Shown here piece by piece: positions 1 to 8,981 of a stretch of DNA of 64,000 nt. The notes under the pieces were generated by a model that saw only the letters and a list, made by a program, of their open reading frames with translations, did not search any database and was not told the DNA's origin. How positions within the stretch are numbered: the first letter of the stretch is position 1; each line of letters begins with the position of its first letter. Made by a program: the position numbers and the translations under genes. This DNA comes from HGM04593 sp045631905 (GTDB taxonomy: Bacteria; Bacteroidota; Bacteroidia; Bacteroidales; Bacteroidaceae): positions 23,207 through 87,206 of the forward strand of contig JAZQVO010000031.1 of assembly GCA_045631905.1 (NCBI GenBank). Direction: 5' to 3'.

Positions 1-672
1 ATGTATGGCTTGTGCATCGGCGGTGTAGTACATCTTTTTGCCGGCCTTCTCCACCTGTTTTCCCAGTATGGCCTCTTCGCAGTAGAGCATGGGGTATTCG
101 TCGAAAAAGCCTATGCTTTCTATGAAGGAGAGCCTCACCATGAGGCAACAACCGCTCACCTTTGCACAATGGTGGCTTTGGGCAAAATTATCGATAAAAT
201 CGTAGGTTTCTGCGTTTTTTTTCTTGAAAAAACCGCCTACCCAGCCCCAACTGCTTTGCCAGCCTCCCTCTCGGCCCATGGGGCTTTGATGTCTGCCGTC
301 GAGCCCTATGATGTCGCTACCACAAACCACAATATCGGTGTCGTTAATCATGGGTTTTAAGAGCTTTTCTATATAATCGCCCTCGGGAAACTCCATGTCG
401 GGGTTGGCTATAAGAGCATACTTGTACCCTTTTTTTACTGCATAGCGCAACCCTACATTATTGCCCGCGTTGTAACCGGCGTTCTTGTTGTTGGCAAGGA
501 AGGTTACACCTGCCTCCCTGCATGTTTCTTCTATCGCGGTGCGCTCCTCGCCTTGCGAGCAGTTGTCTACCACAATAATTTCCTGCTCGGTAGTTTGTGC
601 TTGCAGGTAACCTATGCACTTACGGCAATCGGCCGACGAGTTGTAGTTGAGCAGTATGGTTGCTATCTTCAT
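1..672 (-). CDS. Glycosyltransferase family 2, rhamnosyltransferase-like (3' end outside window)
   Basis: The minus strand is open from an ATG at 672 to the window edge (224 codons, no stop), so the C-terminus is missing. The protein opens with a GT2 N-terminus (MKIATILLNYNSSADC), has a VVDN nucleotide-binding segment, an ANPDME motif at the place of the metal-binding DxD, and a later FDEYPMLYCEE segment typical of rhamnosyl/galactofuranosyl-type GT2 enzymes. Such enzymes add one sugar from a nucleotide donor to a lipid-linked repeat unit on the cytoplasmic face of the inner membrane. The start overlaps the stop of the HAD-type gene by an ATGA junction, so the two are probably translationally coupled in the polysaccharide operon. 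Donor and acceptor cannot be inferred. Confidence 0.85.
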   Translation of the reverse strand, partial: MKIATILLNYNSSADCRKCIGYLQAQTTEQEIIVVDNCSQGEERTAIEETCREAGVTFLANNKNAGYNAGNNVGLRYAVKKGYKYALIANPDMEFPEGDYIEKLLKPMINDTDIVVCGSDIIGLDGRHQSPMGREGGWQSSWGWVGGFFKKKNAETYDFIDNFAQSHHCAKVSGCCLMVRLSFIESIGFFDEYPMLYCEEAILGKQVEKAGKKMYYTADAQAIH

Positions 673-2561
673 CGTTTTTGCATGAAGGTCAAGTAAATAA
701 AACGTCGTATGCTACCGGTAAAACGGCACACTTTCCATGCAAGGGGGAACAGTGCAGGCCCGGTTGTCAGTCGCATGCTTGCTTTGTCGTAGGCTGTGCA
801 ACGACCACCTAGTAGCATTATATTTAAAAGTTCTTTCCAAGATAGTTTTTTTGCAAACGCAACACCATCGAAAAGTCCGGCCTCGCAAAGTGGTTGCAGG
901 TCTATATCTCTGTTTTTTAGTGTGAGTATGTTTTGTGTAGCTTGTATGCACCACTCTTTGAGTATCTGTGATGAGTTAAGGACCTTGCCCGTTATCTCTT
1001 TGGCAATATGTGTGGCGCAGTTTGTGTTTGCAGTTGTTATGTTGTTCTCCTTGTGTGTGTAACCTTCTTTAAAAAGAGGGAAAATTTCCCCGCTCTTGTC
1101 GCTGTAACCCACCGTGGAGGGGTATGGCGAGGCCGAAAAGTAGTTTTCAACAAGTGTGGTAAGCTCGGTGCTCAGTTCCTGTGCTGTGAAGTAACTGTAA
1201 AACTCGCCAAATTTCTTGTCGAGCACGTCGCCTCGCACACCGTAGTAGAAAAAGAGTGTCTCTTTGTGTCCCTCCTCTTTTAAGATGCTGTTTATCATAA
1301 GTCGGGTAGTGCCTAACCAACCGACATCGACCATGGCTGTGTTTTTGCCGTCAAATAGCCCCTCTTGTGCAAAGTAGGCATTGAGTATGGCTCGCTTCTC
1401 GTTGGCTCGCTCCTGTAAGGCTTTAAGGCTGTTGTCGTTGCCAAACATTTTATCGAGAAAGTCTCGCTCTTTCTCCCTGTTATCTATCTTTGTGTATTCG
1501 AAGGTTATGGAGAATCTCTCTTTTACCTCCTCTCGGCTTGTGCCGAGCGAGTTGAGCAGAGCCTCTACGTTCTTCCCTTTCAGCGTTTGCTTGTCCTGCA
1601 CGGCGAGGAGCTTCTCGGCTGTGGGGTGTTGCATGTAGGGGAGCAAAAGTGCTTTGCGCGACACGAAAAGATATCTTAGCTCTGTTTCGGGGTAATCCTG
1701 TTGCATGCACTCGGCAATCTTTTGCAGTATGTAGCTGTCGCGCGACAGGAAATATAGCCGTTTGATGCCACGTTCTTTTGCTTTTTCAAAAACAAAGCGC
1801 ACATATGGTATATATGCCGGTGCTACAAAGTCGGCTGCCAGCGTGCTGTAAGCATTGTTACCCTGCTTAATGCGTGCTGTGCGTTGCAACCCTGCAAGGC
1901 ACGATAGCTCGTAGCTCTGTTGCCCTCTGTTGTGTGTAAGGGCTTTTTCACTCTCGGTGTACGATGTATTTACAGGGTGTGCCTTTATACCTCTCTCTCT
2001 TGCGCGTTTCACATCGCTCACGGGGTGGTCGCCATAGTGCTCCCACTGTGCGGGGTTTAGGTAACCGCGCACGGTGTCGAACAGAGCTCCCGACGACTTA
2101 CGTGCCCTCTCCTCGCACGACACATATACTTTTTCGTCGCCCGTGAGGCAACCCTCGCGTTGCAGAACACCGGCAAGGAAACGGCTGTCTAAATACATGT
2201 CCGAGATAAAACAGACCCTCTTCCCCTCTCTTCGGCATCGCTCTATCACGGCCTTTATAGCGGGGTTTGCGGTGAGGTTGTCGCTCTCGGTCTCTTTCTC
2301 GGCCTCGATAAGTTCGGCAGGGGTGTACTCGCAAAAACTCTCAACCCCCTTGGCACGGTATATGTCGGCGATAGTTATCTCACGCCCATGTGCATGTGGT
2401 GCTACGAGCCTTTCGGCCATCTTGCGCCATGCTATAAAGCACCCCCTCTTGGCCTCGTTATCTGGGTAAAGGCGGTGTGCAAGCAGGTAGAAGATGTTTT
2501 CGGGCTTTCCGCATTTGCGCACGAGTACGGTGTCGAATATGTCGAACGACGCGAGGTTCAT
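669..2561 (-). CDS. HAD-superfamily polysaccharide-locus protein (COG5610-like)
   Basis: 630 residues. The N-terminus carries HAD motif I (FDIFDT, residues 6-11, with D7 and D10), a motif II-like segment FISDMYL near residue 120, and a GDHPVSD segment near 180 that fits motif IV. This matches the COG5610 family of predicted HAD hydrolases found in LPS and capsule loci. The remaining ~400 residues form a separate domain (RLYFLSRDSYILQKI, later VDVGWLGTTRLMINS) of unknown activity. Start and stop overlap both neighbours by 4 nt, so it lies tightly inside the polysaccharide operon. Codon choice looks more GC-rich than in the AT-rich genes upstream. Phosphatase activity on a sugar phosphate is a guess from the fold; the substrate is unknown. 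Confidence 0.75.
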   Translation of the reverse strand: MNLASFDIFDTVLVRKCGKPENIFYLLAHRLYPDNEAKRGCFIAWRKMAERLVAPHAHGREITIADIYRAKGVESFCEYTPAELIEAEKETESDNLTANPAIKAVIERCRREGKRVCFISDMYLDSRFLAGVLQREGCLTGDEKVYVSCEERARKSSGALFDTVRGYLNPAQWEHYGDHPVSDVKRARERGIKAHPVNTSYTESEKALTHNRGQQSYELSCLAGLQRTARIKQGNNAYSTLAADFVAPAYIPYVRFVFEKAKERGIKRLYFLSRDSYILQKIAECMQQDYPETELRYLFVSRKALLLPYMQHPTAEKLLAVQDKQTLKGKNVEALLNSLGTSREEVKERFSITFEYTKIDNREKERDFLDKMFGNDNSLKALQERANEKRAILNAYFAQEGLFDGKNTAMVDVGWLGTTRLMINSILKEEGHKETLFFYYGVRGDVLDKKFGEFYSYFTAQELSTELTTLVENYFSASPYPSTVGYSDKSGEIFPLFKEGYTHKENNITTANTNCATHIAKEITGKVLNSSQILKEWCIQATQNILTLKNRDIDLQPLCEAGLFDGVAFAKKLSWKELLNIMLLGGRCTAYDKASMRLTTGPALFPLAWKVCRFTGSIRRFIYLTFMQKR

Positions 2562-3550
2562 TTTGCAATAAATTTGTATATTTTTCTAATGAAGTTAATA
2601 GGAAACAAGTTGGCAAACCAAAACAATATACCTTTCTTGTTTAGTACTATATACTTTTTGCTTGGCCTAATTTTTTGCAAACGAACTTTGTGTTCGTTTG
2701 TCAGTTCGGTAGTTGTCAGTGTTGCCTTAAAGTAGTTTTGTAGATATAGAATTCGTAAAAAGGAGGCATATTTGTAGCTCATTTTAAATTTTATAGGAAG
2801 TATTGACGAAATTCGTCTATAGTTTTCCGATAAAATAATATGCCCAAGAGTGTTAGGCTTGTGCTTCCCGTTCCTTGACACAGAATCGTAGGCCTTGGGG
2901 CAGAAGTAGTAATAACCTTGTTCCTCTACCATTATTATTCTCTTAATGTGGCATAGATAGTTATGCCAAAACATGCCATCTTCCCCACTCCAAATATCCT
3001 CTTCAAATTTAAGATTGTATTTACGTATAATTTCGGTAGAGAATATTTTACACCAAACTGCCCAATTATATAGTAGATTGTTATCCTCAATATATGACGA
3101 ATGTTTTCTTTCTTCTACTATGTGGTTCTTGTATTTTGTATCGGGGTATAGTGTGTTGTATTTGTCGTTGTTATATCCAACAGTGTAGTATCCTTGAATT
3201 ACTTGCGTTTCAATATCGTCGGTATTATATTTGATGAAGTTCTCCAAGTAATTTGGGGTTACATAATCATCGGAATCAATAAATGTTATCCACTTTGCTG
3301 TAACTTGTTCTAATCCCAAATTACGTGCCTTACTCGGACCGCCGTTATGGCTACATATCAGTTTAATTCGTTTGTCCTTTTTGGCATAGTTCCTGCATAT
3401 TTCCAAACTATTGTCTGTCGAGCCATCATCGATTAATATTGCTTCGAAATCGCAAAATGTTTGGGCAAGCAAACTTTCCAAACATTTATTAAGGTATTTG
3501 CTTGAATTGTAGACAGGAATTATAACGGATATAAAAGGTTCTTTTTTCAT
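2558..3550 (-). CDS. Glycosyltransferase family 2
   Basis: 330 residues. The N-terminal GT-A domain has ISVIIPVYNSSKYL (residues 7-20), the nucleotide-binding LIDDGSTDNS (39-48) and the metal-binding IDSDD (91-95), so the active site looks intact. Cytoplasmic enzymes of this type transfer a sugar from a nucleotide donor to the growing lipid-linked unit. The C-terminal third is basic and lysine-rich, which suits membrane association. The gene follows the GT4 gene after 6 nt and overlaps the HAD gene by 4 nt. It is rich in Asn, Ile, Lys and Tyr codons, as are its neighbours up to about 9,000, suggesting the block was acquired together. Sugar specificity is unknown. Confidence 0.9.
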   Translation of the reverse strand: MKKEPFISVIIPVYNSSKYLNKCLESLLAQTFCDFEAILIDDGSTDNSLEICRNYAKKDKRIKLICSHNGGPSKARNLGLEQVTAKWITFIDSDDYVTPNYLENFIKYNTDDIETQVIQGYYTVGYNNDKYNTLYPDTKYKNHIVEERKHSSYIEDNNLLYNWAVWCKIFSTEIIRKYNLKFEEDIWSGEDGMFWHNYLCHIKRIIMVEEQGYYYFCPKAYDSVSRNGKHKPNTLGHIILSENYRRISSILPIKFKMSYKYASFLRILYLQNYFKATLTTTELTNEHKVRLQKIRPSKKYIVLNKKGILFWFANLFPINFIRKIYKFIAK

Positions 3551-3556
3551 ATATTA

Positions 3557-4621
3557 CTACAATCCTAAAACACTTTTTAGTTTTAAATATGAAAACTTGA
3601 TATTGTATTTTTGTATATCGCGATGTCCTCTTTCGGCTATACGATACCTAAGCTCATCGTTCGATATTAGTTTTATTATACTTTGGGCAAGTGCGTCAGA
3701 GTCTTTAATATTGCAAATCAGTGCGTTCACCTCATCTGTGGCAACCTCTTTATACCCTCGGTTATTGGTGCACACAACAGCCTGACCGCATATCATTGCC
3801 TCCCCAATTGTTAAACCCCACCCTTCTTGCAAACTTGTAGCAAGGAATATTGATGCTTCGTTGTATATATTGTTGTGTAGTTCTTTGTCGGGTGTAATGT
3901 GGTATGTGTACCATTCGGGTAGTTCGGCCGGTTTTGTTGCCGACCCATACATGGTAACCGTCAGTTCCGGAAATGTCTTTTTTACGTTATTAAGTGCTTC
4001 AAAGCCATATTTACACCCTTTAATTTCTATGGGGCTATACACCATTGCTACTTTATATTTGTTCTTCTCCATTATAGGGATTGTGAGACCGAAGTAATTG
4101 AAATCAAATCCATTTGTAACAACTTCACAGTGCTCCCCTTCTTTGTTTATGATTTCTTTTAACCAATCGGACACTACAATCTTTTTAAGCGGGTAGTGGT
4201 ATGTGGAGCGCAGAATTTCATCGGTAACACCGCCCCAGTTTTCGTAGCCTTGAATAAAGTAATATTTATTTTCGGTAGGGTAGTCCTTTACATACATAGC
4301 GGTGTAGGGCGATGTGCATATGTATATATCGCTTTTTTGCACATGGCGATAGTTGAGCGACAGGGTAAAATGCTCTTTCACACGCTTGTCGAGCGCGAAC
4401 CAGCTTTTGCACGAATAACCCTTGAACAGGCGTTGAATGTATCTTATGCAGTTGGTTATTTTAAAGTATAGACTCTTCTTTTTCCAAAACAACGAACCCG
4501 AATAGATAATATTTACCTCGTGCCCGTCGGCAACAAGCCTGTTGGCATATTCGTAGATAACCTTAAAGCCACCGGCTGGGCCATCGGCAGGGTGTGGGAA
4601 TATGAAGGAGATTGTGCTCAT
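3557..4621 (-). CDS. Glycosyltransferase family 4 (GT-B fold)
   Basis: 354 residues. The N-terminus (MSTISFIFPHPADGPAGGFKV) has the glycine-rich acceptor-side loop of GT-B enzymes. The C-terminal half carries the GT4 donor site SLQEGWGLTIGEAM followed by GQAVVCTNNRGYKEV, containing the EX7E motif. It is likely a retaining glycosyltransferase of the polysaccharide repeat unit, working at the cytoplasmic membrane face. It lies 1 nt from the propeller-protein gene upstream and 6 nt from the GT2 gene downstream. The product cannot be predicted. Confidence 0.88.
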   Translation of the reverse strand: MSTISFIFPHPADGPAGGFKVIYEYANRLVADGHEVNIIYSGSLFWKKKSLYFKITNCIRYIQRLFKGYSCKSWFALDKRVKEHFTLSLNYRHVQKSDIYICTSPYTAMYVKDYPTENKYYFIQGYENWGGVTDEILRSTYHYPLKKIVVSDWLKEIINKEGEHCEVVTNGFDFNYFGLTIPIMEKNKYKVAMVYSPIEIKGCKYGFEALNNVKKTFPELTVTMYGSATKPAELPEWYTYHITPDKELHNNIYNEASIFLATSLQEGWGLTIGEAMICGQAVVCTNNRGYKEVATDEVNALICNIKDSDALAQSIIKLISNDELRYRIAERGHRDIQKYNIKFSYLKLKSVLGL

Positions 4622-4622
4622 T

Positions 4623-5717
4623 TTAGTTACCTAATTTCTTTACTAATCGTTTCGCGATGAATTGTATTGAACGACGCTTCTTCCTATACAGTAGTTTGAT
4701 ATATCCGCTAAATGTGGTGTGCTCCCCCTCCGAATTTATTTTCAGGTTTTCAATAGAATCTCCTTCCATCAAACCTATATATGTTTGGAACGAGTCGTTA
4801 CCACTGAAATATACCTTGTAGTTTTTGTCTTTTATTATACATGCACGATACAAGCTGTATGCATAGAAAGAACCAGTTGTTGATGGCGATAATAATTCGC
4901 GAATATATTTGAAATTTATACCATCGTAGCTCTCCCAAATAGTAATATTATTAAAGTCGTAGTTTATTAATATGTACTTGCCGTCTATGAAATTTACGTC
5001 GATGTGCCATGGCATGTTCGATGTTTGGGTAAGCACGCAATCGCTTTTTTTCGCCCAATTACGTCCATCGGTCGATTCGGAGTATGATAGCCCTCTATAT
5101 TTGCGCGACTCGCTATTGACATACCACATACGGTATTTCCCGTTACTATAAAGAACCGCAGGGCTTACAACTGCGTTGCCCAAAGCATCACCTTCGCTTG
5201 TGGCAAGGTTTACCAGAACTTCTCTTTCTCCCCATGTTATACCATCTTTACTCTTTTTTCTAACCAATTGCAAATCGTCGTAATAATCGGCCTTCCCTTT
5301 TCTGTGAGTAAAGCGGTACCAGCATTCCAAGTAACCATCTGCATATACAAGATGTGGGTCGGAAAAATAATCGAGTTCTTCTATCTCTTTATTATTGAGG
5401 TTGTCTATGGGATTCCGAGTAATTTCGCTCCATGTCGTCCCATTGTTCGATACATGTATTGAAGGGCATTCGTTCCTGTCTATATATGGCTTGCATAATG
5501 GCGAGAACGGAGTTTCTGCCAGCCAATATTTATACCCGTTCCAACCTTCCTTAAAATAGAGTACAGATGGGTGGTATGGGCTGTCGCTTTTATCAAAAGT
5601 CTTTATATCGAGAGGCTTTTGATTATATGGTCTTAATTGTTTGTATTTCCCGTATATTATTACGGTTATCACCAAAAAAATAAGTAGAAATACCAACGCA
5701 ATAAATATAAATGACAT
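4623..5717 (-). CDS. Membrane-anchored five-bladed beta-propeller protein (GH43-like)
   Basis: 364 residues. A strong hydrophobic helix at residues 2-22 is followed by a few basic residues and a soluble domain, so the protein is probably anchored in the inner membrane and faces the periplasm. The soluble part repeats blade-like segments (HPSVLYFKEGWNGYKYW, SDPHLVYADGYLECWYR, SPAVLYSNGKYRMWYV, DVNFIDGKYILINYD), the pattern of the GH43/GH32-like propeller superfamily. The conserved acids of those glycosidases could not be assigned with certainty. Its place between two GT4 genes suggests work on the same polymer, such as trimming or modification, but it could also only bind. It is AT-rich like its neighbours. 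Confidence 0.6.
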   Translation of the reverse strand: MSFIFIALVFLLIFLVITVIIYGKYKQLRPYNQKPLDIKTFDKSDSPYHPSVLYFKEGWNGYKYWLAETPFSPLCKPYIDRNECPSIHVSNNGTTWSEITRNPIDNLNNKEIEELDYFSDPHLVYADGYLECWYRFTHRKGKADYYDDLQLVRKKSKDGITWGEREVLVNLATSEGDALGNAVVSPAVLYSNGKYRMWYVNSESRKYRGLSYSESTDGRNWAKKSDCVLTQTSNMPWHIDVNFIDGKYILINYDFNNITIWESYDGINFKYIRELLSPSTTGSFYAYSLYRACIIKDKNYKVYFSGNDSFQTYIGLMEGDSIENLKINSEGEHTTFSGYIKLLYRKKRRSIQFIAKRLVKKLGN

Positions 5718-5726
5718 ATATGCCTT

Positions 5727-6914
5727 TTATTTTGTTACTTCTTCGAACAAGTCGAGCCACTTTTGTGCAATAACCACTTTGTTAAATTTTTTTATAGTTT
5801 CAATAGCATTTACTCTTAATTTGTGAGCATATTTATCGTCGCTTATTAGCTTTTCAACTTTTTTTATATATTCCTTTTTATTGAAAGGCGAAACCAAGCA
5901 ACCATTAACATCGTTGGTTATAATATCTTTCAGGCTGGTGAAACTATTATAGGCTACCGGTATACAGCCTTTTGACATAGCTTCCATCAATACCATAGGC
6001 CACCCTTCGGTAGAACTTGTCATGCAGAGTATTGCACCGTTTTTGTAGTATTCATCAGGGTCGCAAGAGCCTGTAAATGTGATATTTGTAAGGTTCATGT
6101 TTTTGGCTTGGGTTTCAAAATGCTTGACATCGCCGCTACCCATTATTATCAACTCCCAATCGGTGTGTTGTGGAGCAAAATCTTTCCAAATATCTAAAAT
6201 ACGGTCGGTACGTTTCATGTTATATTCGAGCCTGCCACACCATAATATTTTTTTTCCTTTTTCTGTTGTAGCGTTCTCTATTGTGTTTGCCATAGGGTTG
6301 TTTATGGCAATAACATTCTTTATGCTTTTTCTTTTTGTGGCAACCTCAAGGTCGTGTATGAGTGAATCGCTCAAAAGTACCAGTTTGTCGGAATCTTCGA
6401 TTAGCTGATTATAGTAATTAAAATTATAACTTTTTATTTTCTGCTTTGTGTATAAATGATATTTTAAAAACAAAAAACACTCTTTTATCCATGCAACAGG
6501 TTTGTTCTCAACTCTATATTTGTTAAAGAAGTAGCTGTTTAATATATCGACATCGTGTGTTATGGAGAAGTGTAGTGCTGTTATAAACTTAATACCCTCT
6601 CTATTTTTTATGTCGATGCATAATTGAGTAAGTTCCTTAATGTGTGCATATGGGTTGAGTATGATATTTATATACTCATGTTTAACAATTTCGCAAAAGT
6701 ATTTGTGGTTTTCTTCGGATAATAAATTTACGTTGTCGGGTAGTATATATTGTTTCACGTCTCCAAAATAATTGTATTTAGTACCTTGAGGTGAAACAGA
6801 AACTATAGTAATATTGCATTTACCTATCCATTCATTGGTTAAAATAGATAATACTCTTTTAATACCACACATGTATTGTGGTTCCATGTCGTGCAATGTT
6901 ATGCAGATGTTCAT
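5727..6914 (-). CDS. Glycosyltransferase family 4 (GT-B fold)
   Basis: 395 residues. The C-terminal domain begins with KILWCGRLEYNMKRTDR, the phosphate-binding start of a GT4 Rossmann domain, and continues with TSSTEGWPMVLMEAMSKG, which holds the EX7E donor site, then a short helix tail. The N-terminal domain is divergent, as usual for the acceptor side. It is predicted to add one sugar to the lipid-linked unit. The gene lies 12 nt after the GT2 gene and 9 nt before the propeller-protein gene in the same transcript. Protein composition is strongly Asn/Ile/Lys biased. Linkage and substrate are not predictable. Confidence 0.9.
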   Translation of the reverse strand: MNICITLHDMEPQYMCGIKRVLSILTNEWIGKCNITIVSVSPQGTKYNYFGDVKQYILPDNVNLLSEENHKYFCEIVKHEYINIILNPYAHIKELTQLCIDIKNREGIKFITALHFSITHDVDILNSYFFNKYRVENKPVAWIKECFLFLKYHLYTKQKIKSYNFNYYNQLIEDSDKLVLLSDSLIHDLEVATKRKSIKNVIAINNPMANTIENATTEKGKKILWCGRLEYNMKRTDRILDIWKDFAPQHTDWELIIMGSGDVKHFETQAKNMNLTNITFTGSCDPDEYYKNGAILCMTSSTEGWPMVLMEAMSKGCIPVAYNSFTSLKDIITNDVNGCLVSPFNKKEYIKKVEKLISDDKYAHKLRVNAIETIKKFNKVVIAQKWLDLFEEVTK

Positions 6915-6926
6915 TTTAACTCTCTT

Positions 6927-7874
6927 TTAAAATCGTAGTTTAAATAAAAGGTACCCAACAAATCCTGTATTGAACGAAAACCAGTAATAAAACGAAACTA
7001 ATGGTGTAAACGTGAAGTTTCTGTAGTTCTTATGAGCTGACGGGAACAGCCTCATAGCTTTTCTTATGTTGTAACGCAGTAACTCTATTTTGAGTTTGAG
7101 AGCCATGTTTGCAAAATCGTTATGAAAAGTTTGCAGGAGGTCGTGGGATTTAAGGTATTCGTAAATATTTATAATATTCTTTTCTGCCTTTATTATAATA
7201 GAATTTTCGTTGATTTTTGTAGTAGCATTATCATTTGTCTTGTTGTAAAGATACAAAGTGTTTTTTATATGCCCGTTCTTGGGGTTATGTGCTAATAATT
7301 GCAATGTTATATATGTATCTTCGCACATTACGGCGTCATCATCTGTATTAATATTGCAACTCTCCCAAAAATCTTTTTTAATAAGTTTGTTCCATATATA
7401 TCCAGGTAGAATATTTCTTAATAGATTGCGTATGTTGGTATGGTTGTTTTCTGATAGTTTTATACAATTATGCTCTATATGTTCTTTATATATCTCTTTT
7501 ATGTTGCACCATGCGATGTCTAAATCTTCTTTTAAAGCCTTTTGTGCTAAAAGTTCAAGCATGTTTTCTTCCATGCTGTCATCGCTGTCTGCGAATGCAA
7601 TATAATCTCCTTTTGCGACGGATATAGCTGTGTTGCGTGCATTTACAACACCGCTGTTTTTTTGATGTATTACTTTGAAGCGTGTATCCTTGTTTGCGTA
7701 TTTATCGCATATTGCTCCCGAAGAGTCGGTAGAGCCATCATTCACAAGTATAGCCTCCCAATTTGTGTATGTTTGTGCTATAATGGAGTCTAAGCACTTG
7801 CGAATATACTTCTCTGTATTATATACAGGGATAATAATTGACACAATTGGCTTGTTGCCTATGCTACGATCCAT
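6927..7874 (-). CDS. Glycosyltransferase family 2, first gene of the second polysaccharide transcript
   Basis: 315 residues with a complete GT-A core: VSIIIPVYNTEKYI (residues 10-23), NDGSTDSSG, and FADSDDS carrying the metal-binding acidic cluster. The C-terminus (LVSFYYWFSFNTGFVGYLLF) is hydrophobic and probably dips into the membrane. It is the first gene after a 204-nt gap in an otherwise contiguous locus. That gap contains a full Bacteroidales-type promoter and a long inverted repeat, so this gene and those down to position 1 may be separately controlled. Donor and acceptor are unknown. Confidence 0.9.
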   Translation of the reverse strand: MDRSIGNKPIVSIIIPVYNTEKYIRKCLDSIIAQTYTNWEAILVNDGSTDSSGAICDKYANKDTRFKVIHQKNSGVVNARNTAISVAKGDYIAFADSDDSMEENMLELLAQKALKEDLDIAWCNIKEIYKEHIEHNCIKLSENNHTNIRNLLRNILPGYIWNKLIKKDFWESCNINTDDDAVMCEDTYITLQLLAHNPKNGHIKNTLYLYNKTNDNATTKINENSIIIKAEKNIINIYEYLKSHDLLQTFHNDFANMALKLKIELLRYNIRKAMRLFPSAHKNYRNFTFTPLVSFYYWFSFNTGFVGYLLFKLRF

Positions 7875-7899
7875 GAAACGCGATTATTTTTTTTGAAAA

Positions 7900-8000
7900 C
7901 GATGAACGGAGTATGCAACGTTGTATGTTGTAATTTCCTTGTTTTTTTTGAAGCGGTTGTTCCATGCTACAAATATTTGTTGCATACTCCGCATTCATCG
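7900..8000 (-). repeat. Inverted repeat in the leader of the second polysaccharide transcript
   Basis: The left arm lies at 7900-7920 and the right arm at 7979-8000. The arms are near-perfect reverse complements (core GGAGTATGCAAC, flanked by CGATGAA on the outer side) and differ by a small insertion. About 58 nt separate them. The repeat lies between the predicted start of transcription near 8007 and the GT2 start codon at 7874, so it would fold as a long stem in the leader RNA. It could be an attenuator, a processing site or a recombination site. Confidence 0.7.
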
Positions 8001-8013
8001 TTAAGAGTGGTTG

Positions 8014-8045
8014 CAAATATAATATATTTAATTAGCCTTGTCAAA
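8014..8045 (-). promoter_or_regulatory. Promoter for the GT2-to-left-edge polysaccharide transcript
   Basis: On the minus strand TTTG (8045-8042) is followed after exactly 20 nt by TATATTTG (8021-8014), a full match to the Bacteroidales housekeeping promoter. Transcription should start near 8007, giving a leader of about 130 nt that contains the inverted repeat at 7900-8000. Confidence 0.7.
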
Positions 8046-8078
8046 TGATTTAGCCATTTATTGCTAAGCGGTCTCTTG

Positions 8079-8981
8079 CTATGCGCCCGGGTGGCTTTTG
8101 TTTGCCAAAATGTTTAGGCAGAAACGGCGCATGAGCATGAGTTTTTGTATAAGTGAGTATCGTGGTGTGAGTTTTGTGTTTTTCCATGGGCTTATATTTT
8201 TATATTTAAGCCACTCTTCTTTTAATTTGTGCTCACAAGTCAAAACCCATGGTTTAACCCACCCGTTATAATGTATTATGGTTGGTAACTCTCCATCTTC
8301 TAATAGATTATGCCATTTACTCTTGTGCAGGAAACACTCCTCTTTTTTCTGCATCATCAGTTCTTGGTAATTATACCTGTATTCGAGGTAAAGTACTTCG
8401 TCGCACAAAATGTAATTAAGAGCATCTTGGTCGGGGAACACGCATTTATCGGCGTTGTTGTATATATACTCGGTAAGCCTGCTTGCCGTGTTGTTTTTTC
8501 TCCAATATTCCAGGTTCATTAATAAAACACCAGAATTAAAATAGGTTTTGTATAGTCCAAGGTTGTTTTGCACCCTTATATCGTCGCTTCTTTGGTCTTC
8601 CACAACCCCGCAGGCGTAGTTTGTTATATCACTATCCCACAACTCTTTAAGTTTGTTTGTGACAATTATGTCGCAATCAAAGTAGAGTACTTTTGCTTCG
8701 TTGTTTATGAGCTTGGGTAGCATAAACCTGAAATATATTGACCTTGGAAAACGGCTTGACACTTTTAATCCTTTAAATTGGTCGCTATCGATGTTTATAA
8801 TTGTTACCTTTTGGTTATATATATTGCCGAGGTTTTGAAATTTCTCAATGGTTTCGTGTTTCAACCCTTCTGTCAATATATATATGTTACACTCCTCGTT
8901 TTTGTTATTTTCGAGTATAGACGTCACGCATACACCGCATGGGAATGCGTATTTTTCATCGGCGCAGAGAGCTATATTCAT
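8079..8981 (-). CDS. Glycosyltransferase family 8
   Basis: 300 residues, the usual size of bacterial LPS/capsule GT8 enzymes. Features are MNIALCADEKYAFPCGV at the start, the metal-binding DCD at residues 102-104 inside VLYFDCDIIVT, FNSGVLLMNLEYWR, FPDQDALN, and the C-terminal HYNGWVKPW motif that contacts the donor diphosphate. These are retaining galactosyl- or glucosyltransferases using UDP-sugars. The start overlaps the pyruvyl transferase stop by 4 nt. It is the last gene of the first polysaccharide transcript before the 204-nt gap. Whether the sugar is galactose or glucose cannot be told. Confidence 0.92.
   Translation of the reverse strand: MNIALCADEKYAFPCGVCVTSILENNKNEECNIYILTEGLKHETIEKFQNLGNIYNQKVTIINIDSDQFKGLKVSSRFPRSIYFRFMLPKLINNEAKVLYFDCDIIVTNKLKELWDSDITNYACGVVEDQRSDDIRVQNNLGLYKTYFNSGVLLMNLEYWRKNNTASRLTEYIYNNADKCVFPDQDALNYILCDEVLYLEYRYNYQELMMQKKEECFLHKSKWHNLLEDGELPTIIHYNGWVKPWVLTCEHKLKEEWLKYKNISPWKNTKLTPRYSLIQKLMLMRRFCLNILANKSHPGA

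Noticed and set aside
7900..8000. Invertible capsule promoter
   Set aside because: The promoter lies outside the inverted repeat and no promoter match was found between the arms, so inversion would not switch it.
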